A stretch of 64,000 bases of DNA from Lachnospiraceae bacterium (GCA_910575775.1 CAJTEY010000001.1:372001-436000), one strand, 5' to 3'. Shown: positions 53,386 through 62,957, numbered from the stretch's first letter. The notes: a model not told the origin generated them from the sequence alone. Numbers and translations are program-made.

Positions 53386-54477
53386 TTATGTCCGCAGTCT
53401 GCACGCCCCATGCACCACATTCAGCCGCCCCGCATTCTTCATAAAATAGAGCGTCTCCAGTGTCTCCCCCATATATCCCAGATACCTGTCGCTCCTCTCA
53501 CACCCCTTCGGGGCGCTCAGCTCCTCCGTCCGCATCAGAATCGGAAACAGCCACGCACAGTAATCCCGCAGCACACTCTTCTTTGCGAGAATCACATTGT
53601 AATTATACAGATACCGCTGCGAAAGTATTTCAGGGAAATCCGCCGCGTACTCAGGCTGTAATTCAGAAAGCGCCCGAAGCAATGCCTGCCAGTCCGCTTC
53701 CTTTATGTACCTTTCGTGGTGGGCATGGATGTCCGGCTCATAGGGGAGCGGGTATGGCAGCACCACATCCACGTCATTGTCCGAAAGCCGCAAAAGATCG
53801 TCCTCCGCAAGCTCGAACCCCCGCCGGTACTGGCACAGCCCGTAATACTGTCCCTCCTCACCGTCCGCACAGCCGCCTGTGTCCATTTTGTTCTTCCATA
53901 TCCAGTAAAGCGCCGTCAGCTCGCAGTAATTTCCGTTTCTGTCCGAGATATGCTCTCCGGTGTTGTCCGTAAGGTCGGCCACCCGCCCATCGCAGCAGGC
54001 CGCCCCCGCCTGGATCGGAAACACATAATCCGGCAGACTGCCGCTGTCCCTTAAGGGCCTGTCCACGTGGGATTTTGCCATGTACATTCTGATAAAAGGC
54101 ATACGGCACCCTACCGGCAGCGCGGAGAGAGGCAGGAACCTCCCAAGTCTCGCATGGAACAGCTTCATCAGTTCCGCATGGCGGGCAAAAGTGAGCCGCC
54201 TGTGGTGGCGGAACCCGTAGTTTTCCAGTGTCTCCTCGATGACCGGCTGTACCTGTTCCGGGGTGGCGATGAGGACTTCCACCTGCCGCTTCCCTTCCCC
54301 GGAAAGCGCCGCCGCATAGTCTGCCACTGTCTTCACGGGAATGCCGCCCAGGACAGGGGCATTGCCTTCCATGTGTGTCACAAGGAAGCAGGATATCTCC
54401 CGCTTCGGGTATAAAGTTGTGACTGCTTCGTACACGGCGAGGGCGTAGCCCTGGGCGCCGTAGATTGCTAAATTCAT
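53386..54477 (-). CDS. PglD_N-like domain fused to DUF4422-like glycosyltransferase
   Basis: 363 residues. The first 110 form a Rossmann-like domain starting LAIYGAQGYALAVYEAV, close to the N-terminal UDP-sugar-binding domain of PglD. The rest is DUF4422: DNTGEHISDRNGNYCELTAL, then YYGLCQYRRGFEL, DVDVVLPYPLPY and YNYNVILAKK. DUF4422 proteins occur in capsule and flagellin glycan clusters and are thought to be glycosyltransferases. The ATG has AGGAG at 12 nt. It is the last of seven adjacent genes with an added Rossmann domain and keeps a higher G+C than the six upstream. Confidence 0.78.
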   Translation of the reverse strand: MNLAIYGAQGYALAVYEAVTTLYPKREISCFLVTHMEGNAPVLGGIPVKTVADYAAALSGEGKRQVEVLIATPEQVQPVIEETLENYGFRHHRRLTFARHAELMKLFHARLGRFLPLSALPVGCRMPFIRMYMAKSHVDRPLRDSGSLPDYVFPIQAGAACCDGRVADLTDNTGEHISDRNGNYCELTALYWIWKNKMDTGGCADGEEGQYYGLCQYRRGFELAEDDLLRLSDNDVDVVLPYPLPYEPDIHAHHERYIKEADWQALLRALSELQPEYAADFPEILSQRYLYNYNVILAKKSVLRDYCAWLFPILMRTEELSAPKGCERSDRYLGYMGETLETLYFMKNAGRLNVVHGACRLRT

Positions 54478-54514
54478 TATTTTATATCACTCCTGTATCA
54501 TTTTCTTCAATACA

Positions 54515-55891
54515 TCATAAAACGCGCTCCACAACCTGTCTTACATTTGCTTCAAACACATCCATTGAAAAGTTCTCTTCATAGACTCTCCGTGCTTCTC
54601 CACCCATCTGTGCCAGTCTGCTTCGATTTTCTATACACCATCTGAGCTTTTTCACCAATTCCCAAACGTCGCCATTAGGAAAAACGAACCCGTTTTCACC
54701 CTCGGTTATGTACGCTGCAGTCCCTGCTGCATTCGATAGAATACAGGGCACACTGTACATCATTGCCTCTGCCGCCACAGTGGGCATGGGATCCTCTCTT
54801 GACGGGCAGACCATTACGTCCGCACAATCTAAAATTTCTGCAACCTTCTCTCTTCCTACAGGCCCTGTTATTACAATCTCCGGCATACACACTGCCTTCT
54901 CTTTGACCTGCCCCGCCAGAAGCGAGGTATCCTGTCCTACAAGATAAAACACCGCCTTCTGCCGCTCCTCTTTCTTCAGCAGGCTGACTGCCTGCAGGAG
55001 TATATCCTGCCCTTTCCGTTCTTCTATATGGCCGATTGTCACAAAACAGATTTTGCCCTGTGTATTCCTCCTCTCTGCATGTGTCCTCTGCGAACTGCCC
55101 TCTCTTCCCACTATGTCTTCCACTCCGTACAAAAGTTGTCCCACGGGCAGCTTTGGTACAATTAGGTGAATAGATTTCTCGGGAATCGGTCCGACCGCAA
55201 GAACCGTGAGGTTTTCCGTAGATATCTTCTGCAGAATTTCCTTGTCCACGCCATCATAAAAAAAAGAAGAGTCATGAAGCCACCAGACCATAGGAATGCC
55301 CAGATCACGTTCCGATAAAAACAAATAATAATTAACAGCATTGCATATGATAAGGCGAAAATCGGACAGCCACTCTATCTCCCGCATTGTTGCAAGCTGC
55401 AGATTAGGATCTATGATAACCGGAATCCCACACTCTTCCAGCCACTCTTTGAGCGGTCCATCCATCATAGAAGCAAAGACAATTGGATATCCTATCTGTT
55501 TCAAAACTTTTGCCATCTGAAACAGTGCAATAGCAGTTCCTCCCAATGCCAGATCTGTTGATAAAAGCGCAATATTTCCATAAAACTGCACTTTCTGTTT
55601 GTTTCTCTTCAAGTCAATCAGCTTACGCAGATCATAAAAATGATAAATGCTTTCCGATGAAACACCCAGCTCGATCAGTTGCTTTCTCATCGCCTTGATA
55701 TAAAAACTCATGACAATCACCGCATCGTACTCTCTCTCAATTCCATCTTTAGGTGAAAGCACTTCATGTCCATCTATAACGGTATTTTGTTTTGCTGGCG
55801 AATTATCAAGCAGCGCCACAATGTCCTCTTTCACAAGCCATTTCTTAAACCGCTGGTAATACTCTCCTGTACCAAACACAAGCAGTTTCAT
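54515..55891 (-). CDS. PglD_N-like domain fused to GT4 glycosyltransferase
   Basis: 458 residues from ATG 55891 (GTGGGGAA upstream). Residues 1-100 start MKLLVFGTGEYYQRF and contain IVALLDNSPAKQ and DAVIVMSFYIKAMRKQL, the pattern of the fused Rossmann domain. A GT4 fold follows, with ALGGTAIALFQMAKVL as its N-domain loop and EDPMPTVAAEAMMYS as its donor-site motif. The same two-part layout recurs at 60540-61901, with alignable N-terminal blocks. It is cytoplasmic with no membrane segment. The donor is unknown. Base composition is visibly A+T-rich. Confidence 0.85.
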   Translation of the reverse strand: MKLLVFGTGEYYQRFKKWLVKEDIVALLDNSPAKQNTVIDGHEVLSPKDGIEREYDAVIVMSFYIKAMRKQLIELGVSSESIYHFYDLRKLIDLKRNKQKVQFYGNIALLSTDLALGGTAIALFQMAKVLKQIGYPIVFASMMDGPLKEWLEECGIPVIIDPNLQLATMREIEWLSDFRLIICNAVNYYLFLSERDLGIPMVWWLHDSSFFYDGVDKEILQKISTENLTVLAVGPIPEKSIHLIVPKLPVGQLLYGVEDIVGREGSSQRTHAERRNTQGKICFVTIGHIEERKGQDILLQAVSLLKKEERQKAVFYLVGQDTSLLAGQVKEKAVCMPEIVITGPVGREKVAEILDCADVMVCPSREDPMPTVAAEAMMYSVPCILSNAAGTAAYITEGENGFVFPNGDVWELVKKLRWCIENRSRLAQMGGEARRVYEENFSMDVFEANVRQVVERVL

Positions 55892-55984
55892 TTCCCCACT
55901 ATCCCCCTTCCCAAATTCAGTCCGCATGCGGCAGCTGAATTTTATTGCTGCATTTCCCTCCTGCCAGCCAAACACCAATCCCTT

Positions 55985-57127
55985 TTAGTCTTCTTCTCTT
56001 ATTTCTGCCAAAAGTTCAACTATGCTGCAAATCTTTTCTTCAGTCAACATCTTAAGTTCCTTTGTAATATCTTTTATGCTTTCTACCAGCGAAATAAGAA
56101 TCAGATCCACAGACGGCAGCCCTTCCCGGAGCGGATATACAGGAATGTCCTCTTTCAAATATGACGCGTTTCTGTCAATAAAGTAACGTACCTCCACGCC
56201 GTTATTCCGCAAACTATGACACAGTCTTTTTCCGATATAGCTATCCCCATAGATGGCAACACTGCCTACCCCGATTCTTTTCAAATATGTGTGTATATAC
56301 CGGCCCTGTTCCTGCAGCCTCATCCAGTCATCATAGATAAAAAACATTTTCTGAAACTTAGTCAGCAGTCTGATGTGGCTTTCTGCCGCCGACTGTATAG
56401 CCTTCCTCAACTTTTCAATCTCCTCTGAAGAAAAAATATCAGCCGCTATAGCCACGTCATAAATTTCTTGTTCTGACGCTATCATATGTGCCACATTGAT
56501 GGATTCATTTCCTCCCTCCACCACATGTTCAAACAAAATCTCAGGATTGCATGCAAACACCGAATCTGTTCCCAGCATACATAACCACAGCAGCCAGTCG
56601 TCTGCACCATTATTTCTTAGTCTGGATTCTTTCCAAACCACCGGAACTTTATTTTTTCTGATTAAGACCTGTCCGGGAGATATGATGGGATTCCTGACAG
56701 AAATGATAAATTCCCTTGTAATAACCTGCTCAAAAGGCATCCTCATGTCATAAAACTGTCTGCCCTCATGAAGCAGTTTACAGACTGCAGCATCTGCATC
56801 TCCTAAATGCGCCAGCTGACTCACAAAATACTCCCTCGCAATCCTGTCGTCCTGATCCAAAAACAGCACATAATCTCCTGTGCACCGCTCCAGTCCCCGT
56901 ACTCTGGCTCCGTGAATCCCTCTGTTTACGTCCGTCTCAATTACCTTTATTTCAACTTTTTCCGAAGCCCTGGCTCCAATAGGTTCATCTGGATCATCAT
57001 TGACGAAAAGCAGCTCCAGGCTGTACCCGCCACAACACATTACCGCACATTTCTCTATCTGTGCAATCATACTGTCTATGTATTTTCTGCCATGAAAGAC
57101 AGGCACTATAACGCTGATCCGCTCCAT
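55985..57127 (-). CDS. GT2 glycosyltransferase with C-terminal Rossmann domain
   Basis: 380 residues. RISVIVPVFHGRKYIDSMI, LLFVNDDPDEP and VLFLDQDDRIAREYF are the GT-A fold motifs, with DQDD as the metal-binding DXD. After about 290 residues comes VAIYGDSYIGKRLCHSL, then VRYFIDRNASY and DLILISLVESI, the same Rossmann domain that its neighbours carry at the N-terminus. It lies 6 nt after the LicD stop. It should transfer a sugar from a nucleotide donor to an inner-face acceptor. The role of the C-terminal domain is unknown. Confidence 0.86.
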   Translation of the reverse strand: MERISVIVPVFHGRKYIDSMIAQIEKCAVMCCGGYSLELLFVNDDPDEPIGARASEKVEIKVIETDVNRGIHGARVRGLERCTGDYVLFLDQDDRIAREYFVSQLAHLGDADAAVCKLLHEGRQFYDMRMPFEQVITREFIISVRNPIISPGQVLIRKNKVPVVWKESRLRNNGADDWLLWLCMLGTDSVFACNPEILFEHVVEGGNESINVAHMIASEQEIYDVAIAADIFSSEEIEKLRKAIQSAAESHIRLLTKFQKMFFIYDDWMRLQEQGRYIHTYLKRIGVGSVAIYGDSYIGKRLCHSLRNNGVEVRYFIDRNASYLKEDIPVYPLREGLPSVDLILISLVESIKDITKELKMLTEEKICSIVELLAEIREED

Positions 57128-57133
57128 TTTGTT

Positions 57134-58342
57134 CTATTCATCCTCCCCAATTGTCTTATAATGCAGAGGAATCCCTACATCATCTGGAAAGTCCCAGGGG
57201 GCTGCATACTCATAAGACAAAAACTCCTCCGGGTCATTAGGCACCCAGAAATGCGCCCCCTCCCATAAAACTTTCCGCAAAGGAAATACCACCTCACGTG
57301 GTATATACTGTTCTCTATAATAGGGATTCTTTATTTCCATATTGTCAAGTCCAAAATAGATCTGCTTACTCTCTTTCGTGACGTTTTCCCTGTTCTTTAT
57401 AAGAACATTTTCAACATATCGTATTTTTTCTCCTTCCGTATTCATGGAAATCAAATCTGAGCTGAGCTTCTCAGACAGTTTCTTTAATTCTGTCAGACTA
57501 TAGTGGTCAGCGTAATATTCCAGGCAGAAGAAATCCATACCAGCCCTGGAACCATCTTCCAATACCTCTACAATGCAAAAATGGTCATGCCATAAAATCC
57601 AGTAATAAAATTCCATCGCCTCATCCGGCACGTTTCCTTCTCCAGCTTCCTTTTCATTCCACTCCTTTTGTGTGAGAAGATGAATTCTGCAATATTCTTT
57701 CAACTTTTCATATTCATCCCGGATCAACATAAAATCCATATCGTCATCCCAGGGAATAAACCCATTATGTCTGACATATCCAAGCAGATTACCAGAGCAC
57801 AAAAACGGTTTGATCTCCAGTCCGCTTATTTTCTCAAAAAACACAGTCGCTCTCTTCACACATGTCAGTTGTTTTTTCCTTAGCTCTCCCCTTGCCGGTT
57901 TCATATCTCTTATATCCACATGGGACTTAAAATACGCCACCTGCCGTTCCAGTTCTTTTATTTTCTCCAGATAAATATCCTTTCTGACACCCATCCTGTT
58001 TTGTGAATTATCTATAAATGCAAGCATATCTTCTCTGTTGTAATCGGGAAACTGCTTCCGCAAAAATGTGTAGACCAGATAGTCCGATATCCCATCATCC
58101 TCACACTGTCTGGCAATTATGTAAGCATTATGCCCGGCCACTGCGATCACAACAACTGTATCTCTGTATTCTGTTTTTAACTCCTCAAACGAGATAACCG
58201 GCTTGCCGTACTTCTCTGTTCCTGACAAAGCGCGATTATTGTCACAGAAAACGTCTATATTTTCACTCCCCAAAAACAGGAGCGCATCATACCCATATTG
58301 ACCACTTCCAAATATGATGATTCTTTTATTGATGGTTCCCAT
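57134..58342 (-). CDS. PglD_N-like domain fused to LicD-family phosphotransferase
   Basis: About 402 residues. GGGAG lies 11 nt before ATG 58342; ATG 58351 is an alternative. Residues 1-110 form a Rossmann domain (KRIIIFGSGQYGYDALLFL, IDVFCDNNRAL, TVVVIAVAGHNAYI). A short helical linker (KIKELERQVAYFKS) leads to LicD: FLCSGNLLGYVRHNGFIPWDDDMDF, the nucleotidyltransferase-like core with the DDD metal site. LicD proteins move phosphocholine or related groups from CDP-linked donors to glycans. No choline genes are in the window, so the transferred group is unclear. Confidence 0.85.
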   Translation of the reverse strand: MGTINKRIIIFGSGQYGYDALLFLGSENIDVFCDNNRALSGTEKYGKPVISFEELKTEYRDTVVVIAVAGHNAYIIARQCEDDGISDYLVYTFLRKQFPDYNREDMLAFIDNSQNRMGVRKDIYLEKIKELERQVAYFKSHVDIRDMKPARGELRKKQLTCVKRATVFFEKISGLEIKPFLCSGNLLGYVRHNGFIPWDDDMDFMLIRDEYEKLKEYCRIHLLTQKEWNEKEAGEGNVPDEAMEFYYWILWHDHFCIVEVLEDGSRAGMDFFCLEYYADHYSLTELKKLSEKLSSDLISMNTEGEKIRYVENVLIKNRENVTKESKQIYFGLDNMEIKNPYYREQYIPREVVFPLRKVLWEGAHFWVPNDPEEFLSYEYAAPWDFPDDVGIPLHYKTIGEDE

Positions 58343-58409
58343 CGCTTCCATGTCTCCCTTAGCATCCTTTATTCTATTTTTCCTGCAAATGAAAAAGCAA
58401 TCTGACAGA

Positions 58410-59525
58410 TCATAGATTAGGAAATAAAAGCTGTTCCTCTTTACATTTGTTTTGAAGATACGCCTGTATCTCCATGCACATCTGTCTCTTTCCGACTGCA
58501 ACTACGATTCCGTCGTCTGCTTCTATCTGTGCCTGTTCAAACGGAATAGCCTGCCCGTCTTTTTCAGTCGTGCTTGTTACCAGAAAACCTTCTGTCTCCC
58601 AACCTCTGTATTGAAAGTAAAGTCCAAGATTTTTTCCGTAAGTGCCAAAACCATAGATAAAAATGCGCCGGTGTGTCTTTTGAAACTTCTCCAGCACTTC
58701 AAAATCAATCCAGCCTTTTTCGGATTTACTTTTTCGCATAATATGTTTCTCTATGTATTCTGTGGAGTAAAGGTTGTTTTCCTGTATAAACCGAACAGCC
58801 TTTAAGGCACCAGCGTAACCACTGTTTCCAAAAAACAAAGCCTTATACTTCAATATGGGTATCCTACAATCACGGATCAGTTGCAGCGGATACTCCATAT
58901 ACGGATTCTCATTTTTCCGGGCTGTCAAAACACTGCTATACAAATCTGACAAGGCTGCATCGCGGAACCCATTTCTCTTTAGACATTTGTTAATCCCCAG
59001 TTCAAAATCCTTGATTGCTTCATCCATTGTATGTGGATATGTAAGCAGCTCCCAAAAAGTGCGGAAAGCACCGCTTCTGATCACCGCTTTGCGAAATACC
59101 AGAAAATAACTCTGAATGTGCGCCTCATACCGCATGCCTTCCGGCATCATCCCCGCCTGTGAACGTGTCAGTCCCCAAAAATCCGCTATTACGGCGTCCA
59201 TCGTTTGAAAAATCCGCTGCAGGGGATAAAATGGTCCGTAAAAAGAATCATTTAACAAGATTAGTTCATCGTATGCATCAAGACTGCTCCAGCCGGTGTA
59301 AATACAAAGGGCGTCCTTATATCCGCCGGCATCATATCCTACATTTTCTCTGTATACCACCTGATCTGCATAGAGGGATATATCTTCTCCCTGCCAGTCA
59401 GACTTTGCATTACACACCACAAGCAGATATGTGCAGCATGTCTTCACCTCTTTGAGCATGTGGATAATGTAACTGTCTATGATATTTTCCTGGTCATAGA
59501 TGACACAAATGCACAGCCTTTTCAT
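58410..59525 (-). CDS. RgpF-like (rhamnan synthesis F) glycosyltransferase with C-terminal Rossmann domain
   Basis: 371 residues; GGAGG precedes the ATG at 10 nt. RENVGYDAGGYKDAL, ELILLNDSFYGPFYPL and FWGLTRSQAGMM are the conserved blocks of the RgpF family (PF05045), found in rhamnose-glucose polysaccharide and other cell-wall glycan clusters. From about residue 285 comes RRIFIYGFGTYGKNLGLYF and DDGIVVAVGKRQM, the fused Rossmann domain. It lies in the middle of the seven-gene run and is A+T-rich like its neighbours. Donor and acceptor are unknown; rhamnose genes are not present here. Confidence 0.84.
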   Translation of the reverse strand: MKRLCICVIYDQENIIDSYIIHMLKEVKTCCTYLLVVCNAKSDWQGEDISLYADQVVYRENVGYDAGGYKDALCIYTGWSSLDAYDELILLNDSFYGPFYPLQRIFQTMDAVIADFWGLTRSQAGMMPEGMRYEAHIQSYFLVFRKAVIRSGAFRTFWELLTYPHTMDEAIKDFELGINKCLKRNGFRDAALSDLYSSVLTARKNENPYMEYPLQLIRDCRIPILKYKALFFGNSGYAGALKAVRFIQENNLYSTEYIEKHIMRKSKSEKGWIDFEVLEKFQKTHRRIFIYGFGTYGKNLGLYFQYRGWETEGFLVTSTTEKDGQAIPFEQAQIEADDGIVVAVGKRQMCMEIQAYLQNKCKEEQLLFPNL

Positions 59526-59567
59526 GGCAGTGTATTCCTCCGTTTTATGTCTTACCGTCCCTTGGAT

Positions 59568-60509
59568 TTACACTTTCCCCGGCTTTGGATATTCCGTCGA
59601 TTTCACTACATCTGAGAGAGTAACGCTGTTCCAGGACAGCTCGTCCACTTCTCTTATTTTTTGACCCAGATATTCAGAGTGACAATATAGTCCGCGTACT
59701 TTTTGCCCCGCCAGATATGCTGAAGCACATGTTGAAAACTGTCCCTCAATCAAATCATCCACACTCTTTTTGATGCACTGCATTCCAAATTTCTCAGGAA
59801 ACAAAACATCCAGGGCATTTTCGCTGAACTGAAAAAAGTGCCAGGGTCTTTCATGACTGCTGTAAGAGTAATGTGTTTCTATGAAAACGAATCCCCCCGG
59901 TTTCAAAAGCTTAATAATTTCTGCTGATGCTTTCCATGGCATTGCCAGATGTTCAAAAACTGCACTGCTGAAAATCAGATCAAACTGATGATCAAAATAG
60001 GAACTCAATTCATGTGCATCTCCCACAACATCCACGTTTTCTCCAGCATAGTAATCAAACCCTGTATAGTGTGCTTTTGAAAAATGGTCACGAAGATTTC
60101 CTCCCGTCACACACCTTGAACCGACTTCCAATATTTCCATCCCCTGTTTATTAAACCGCTCTGAAAGGTAAGTAACCCAGTTCGTATGTCTGATGTCCAG
60201 ATCCACATTTGCATCTTTATCATGCAGAACCTCTGCATGTACAATCTTGAAATTTGTTATGCCATGTGATTTTAGCTGCTCTTCCACCTCTGAAGAATCA
60301 GCTATCGCAATTAAAATGTCATAATCGCTGTATGACGCCATATATTCATCGATTCCGATCAAAGGTACTTTTCCCTCAAACAGTTTTGTCCCTTCCCTTT
60401 GCAAATCCGCATTGTTATCCAATACGGCAATAATTTCAAATTTTTTCCAGGGATTATAAAAACAATTTCTGCCGTTCTTCCCGGCTCCAAACATCACTAC
60501 CTTGTCCAT
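59568..60509 (-). CDS. PglD_N-like domain fused to SAM-dependent methyltransferase
   Basis: 313 residues. Residues 1-105 begin MDKVVMFGAGKNGRNCFYN and include IIAVLDNNADLQ and DYDILIAIADSSEVE, the fused Rossmann domain. The class I methyltransferase core follows: MEILEVGSRCVTGGNL (motif I), FDLIFSSAVFEHLAMPW (motif IV) and LLKPGGFVFIETH. It would methylate a sugar or lipid-linked glycan with SAM. AAAGGAG precedes the start. It sits between the RgpF-like and GT4 genes of the same run. Confidence 0.84.
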   Translation of the reverse strand: MDKVVMFGAGKNGRNCFYNPWKKFEIIAVLDNNADLQREGTKLFEGKVPLIGIDEYMASYSDYDILIAIADSSEVEEQLKSHGITNFKIVHAEVLHDKDANVDLDIRHTNWVTYLSERFNKQGMEILEVGSRCVTGGNLRDHFSKAHYTGFDYYAGENVDVVGDAHELSSYFDHQFDLIFSSAVFEHLAMPWKASAEIIKLLKPGGFVFIETHYSYSSHERPWHFFQFSENALDVLFPEKFGMQCIKKSVDDLIEGQFSTCASAYLAGQKVRGLYCHSEYLGQKIREVDELSWNSVTLSDVVKSTEYPKPGKV

Positions 60510-60539
60510 AAAACCGATTTGCTCCTTTCTCCATACGTC

Positions 60540-61901
60540 CTATGGCAGCTGCACCAGTCTGTCCCCCATTTTTTTCATCGTAAAATTGGCTTCATACACC
60601 TTACGCGCATTCTCTCCAATCTCCCGCAGTTTGTCTCTGTGCTCGATGCACCACACAATTTTCTCCGACAGATCCTCCTGGTCACCATTTCGAAACACGA
60701 ATCCGTTTTCCCCCGGAGTGATAAATCCTGCGTTTCCCGTGTTATCGCTTATCACACATATCTTCCCGTTCATCATTGCCTCTGTCGCAACAATGGACAG
60801 TGCTTCATAAATTGAGGGAATCACTACCACATCAATCTGCCGATATACCATATCCATCTCTCTGCGTTGAAGCTCTCCTGCCACTTGAACCCGTTCCATG
60901 GCATCTGCCATCGCACAGACCCGCTGTGCGTATTCTGCGTCTTCAGCTCTTCCGATTATGATAAACTCGGCCTTGTCCATTTTTTCTTCTGCCATTGCAG
61001 CAAGCGTTTGAAGAAGAAATAGCTGCTGCTTTATGGGGTGGATACTCCCGATTACAGCAAATCTAAGAATTTCACCCTTTCCTTTCGCACACTCTCCCGT
61101 GTCAGGAATTCCATAGGGTAAAATTTCGATATCGCAGGCTGTGACATTATTTATAAAATTCTGCCTTGCATTGTTGCTCACCGCATAAAGTTTTATGTTC
61201 TTCTCAAAAACACCCTCTCTGATACGTTCTATCCAGTACTGCATTGTCGGATAAATATTATCGCTCTCGTGCAGCCACAGAGAAACTGGTCTGTGCCTGC
61301 CGATCTCCAGCGCGCACAATACCATTGGATAAGTATTGACAATGATTTTTTCAAATGTTGCAGCCCATTCTAACTGATTCCACTTCAGATACGGCAGATC
61401 CCGGTTCACGATAAATTTGATTCCTGTTTTTCGAAATTCTTCAATAAACAACGCATTGCCATCAGGTGCTGCTATTGTAACCTTATAACCTCTCTGTATC
61501 AGCTCACGGGCTGCATAGACTGCAACCATAGCTCCCCCATGATACCCCAGCGTGAAGGTAATGATCAGACAGCTTTTCTCACCCTCTGCACAGACAAAGT
61601 CTTTAGGAACAACCGCTTTTATCTTCCCGCTAAAATACTCCCGGTAATGAATGAGGGTATCAGACTCGCACCCAAGCGCCAAAAGCTGTCTGCGCATCTC
61701 CACTGCAAAGTCGCTCATGATTATTATTTTTTCATAATCCAGATTACTTATGTTTTCCGGCGGATGAACTGCAATATGATCCAGAAAGCCACCCTGCTTC
61801 TTCTGGTCATTATCAAGAAATGCTACAATTTCATCCTCTCCATCAAATCTATCCCTGTTTTCTCTGTATGCTTTTCCTGTCCCAAAAACAACAATTCTCA
61901 C
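60540..61901 (-). CDS. PglD_N-like domain fused to GT4 glycosyltransferase (paralogue of 54515-55891)
   Basis: 453 residues from a GTG preceded by GGGAGACAG. The first 100 residues (MRIVVFGTGKAYRENRDRF, EIVAFLDNDQKKQ, KIIIMSDFAVEMRRQLLALG) align well with those of 54515-55891. The GT4 region has GYHGGAMVAVYAARELIQRG and YEALSIVATEAMMNGK. The C-terminal ITPGENGFVFRNGD is also matched in the paralogue (ITEGENGFVFPNGD). Duplication of one ancestral two-domain gene is likely. It starts 45 nt after the SpsG-like stop. Confidence 0.86.
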   Translation of the reverse strand: MRIVVFGTGKAYRENRDRFDGEDEIVAFLDNDQKKQGGFLDHIAVHPPENISNLDYEKIIIMSDFAVEMRRQLLALGCESDTLIHYREYFSGKIKAVVPKDFVCAEGEKSCLIITFTLGYHGGAMVAVYAARELIQRGYKVTIAAPDGNALFIEEFRKTGIKFIVNRDLPYLKWNQLEWAATFEKIIVNTYPMVLCALEIGRHRPVSLWLHESDNIYPTMQYWIERIREGVFEKNIKLYAVSNNARQNFINNVTACDIEILPYGIPDTGECAKGKGEILRFAVIGSIHPIKQQLFLLQTLAAMAEEKMDKAEFIIIGRAEDAEYAQRVCAMADAMERVQVAGELQRREMDMVYRQIDVVVIPSIYEALSIVATEAMMNGKICVISDNTGNAGFITPGENGFVFRNGDQEDLSEKIVWCIEHRDKLREIGENARKVYEANFTMKKMGDRLVQLP

Positions 61902-61946
61902 TTAACTGTCTCCCGCTTCTGCAAACGGCCCATTCGTTTTCCTGTT

Positions 61947-62957
61947 CTAGCCAGACACCGACTCCATAATCTCAAGCATGCGCTGCGCTCCCATTCCATC
62001 TATCATTCTTTTCCCCGCATCTGATATTTCTTTTCTTACATTTTTGTCTTCCATCTCTGACAGGCTATTTATGATTTCAAATTCCACCGCGCGTTTTGCA
62101 CATATTTTTCTTCCAAATCCTTTTCCGATAAACATGTCTGCATTTCGGACTTCATGCCCAGCGCCTGGAAAAATAAGAGCCGGCGTACCGATTGCAGCTG
62201 TTTCATGTAAGGTATTGCCCCCGGCACAAAAAACCAGATCCGCCTCATAGATCAGCCGGTACAGGAAGGGAATATTGTGATATACATTGACGTTTGCATA
62301 TTTCTTTAAAACAGATTTTATTTCCTCCGTTTTTTGAAATCCCCCGCCTAATACAAAATCAAAGTCCCAGTCTTTATAACGCTCCGGCAGCCATTTGGCC
62401 AATATAAGCGAATATCCATACGGATCAACGCCGCCCATAGTGATTACAATCTTTCTTATTTCTGAATGCACCGTCTTTTCTCTTTTGTGATAGTCCGCCA
62501 GTTCTGGAAATAAAACCAGATACTTTTCCCCAAAATATTTTTGTGCACAAGAATCAGGGTATTTCCAATAGTAAGGATCAATCATAGGATTTACTATCAC
62601 ACTGCAGTCCAGCTTCCTGTGTCCCCATTCATCAACACATATCACCTTACAGTCAGGTATTTCTCTCTTGAATTTCCCAAGAAAAGCATTTTCTATTTTT
62701 CTTAAGTTAAAAAGATAATTGCCACAGACGTGTAATTTGCACTTTTCGATAAGATCCGACGCATCTCCAACCCTTCCTTCATATTCCAAATAGGGAACGG
62801 GAATCCGCTCCTTCAAAGGAGCCGCCGCTTCTTTATTTATGTAGAATAATACCTCATAACCTGCGCTCAAAAAGGTGTCTGCGCACACAATGCATTCCAT
62901 CAAATGTCCGCTTGCCACCCGCTCGTCAGCCTCCGTAACAATCGCTATTCTCTTCAT
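61947..62957 (-). CDS. PseG/SpsG-like nucleotide-sugar hydrolase or glycosyltransferase
   Basis: 336 residues. The N-terminus has ADERVASGHLMEC, where PseG holds its catalytic His (here His18). VDEWGHRK, VITMGGVDPYGYS and CAGGNTLHETAAIGTPALIFPGAGHE give the GT28-like second domain. PseG removes UDP from UDP-2,4-diacetamido-trideoxy-altrose in pseudaminate synthesis; SpsG occurs beside NeuB-like and cytidylyltransferase genes in spore-coat glycan operons. The start overlaps the NeuB-like stop by ATGA. Either role fits. It is the only hydrolase candidate for the PseI pathway in the window. Confidence 0.8.
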   Translation of the reverse strand: MKRIAIVTEADERVASGHLMECIVCADTFLSAGYEVLFYINKEAAAPLKERIPVPYLEYEGRVGDASDLIEKCKLHVCGNYLFNLRKIENAFLGKFKREIPDCKVICVDEWGHRKLDCSVIVNPMIDPYYWKYPDSCAQKYFGEKYLVLFPELADYHKREKTVHSEIRKIVITMGGVDPYGYSLILAKWLPERYKDWDFDFVLGGGFQKTEEIKSVLKKYANVNVYHNIPFLYRLIYEADLVFCAGGNTLHETAAIGTPALIFPGAGHEVRNADMFIGKGFGRKICAKRAVEFEIINSLSEMEDKNVRKEISDAGKRMIDGMGAQRMLEIMESVSG

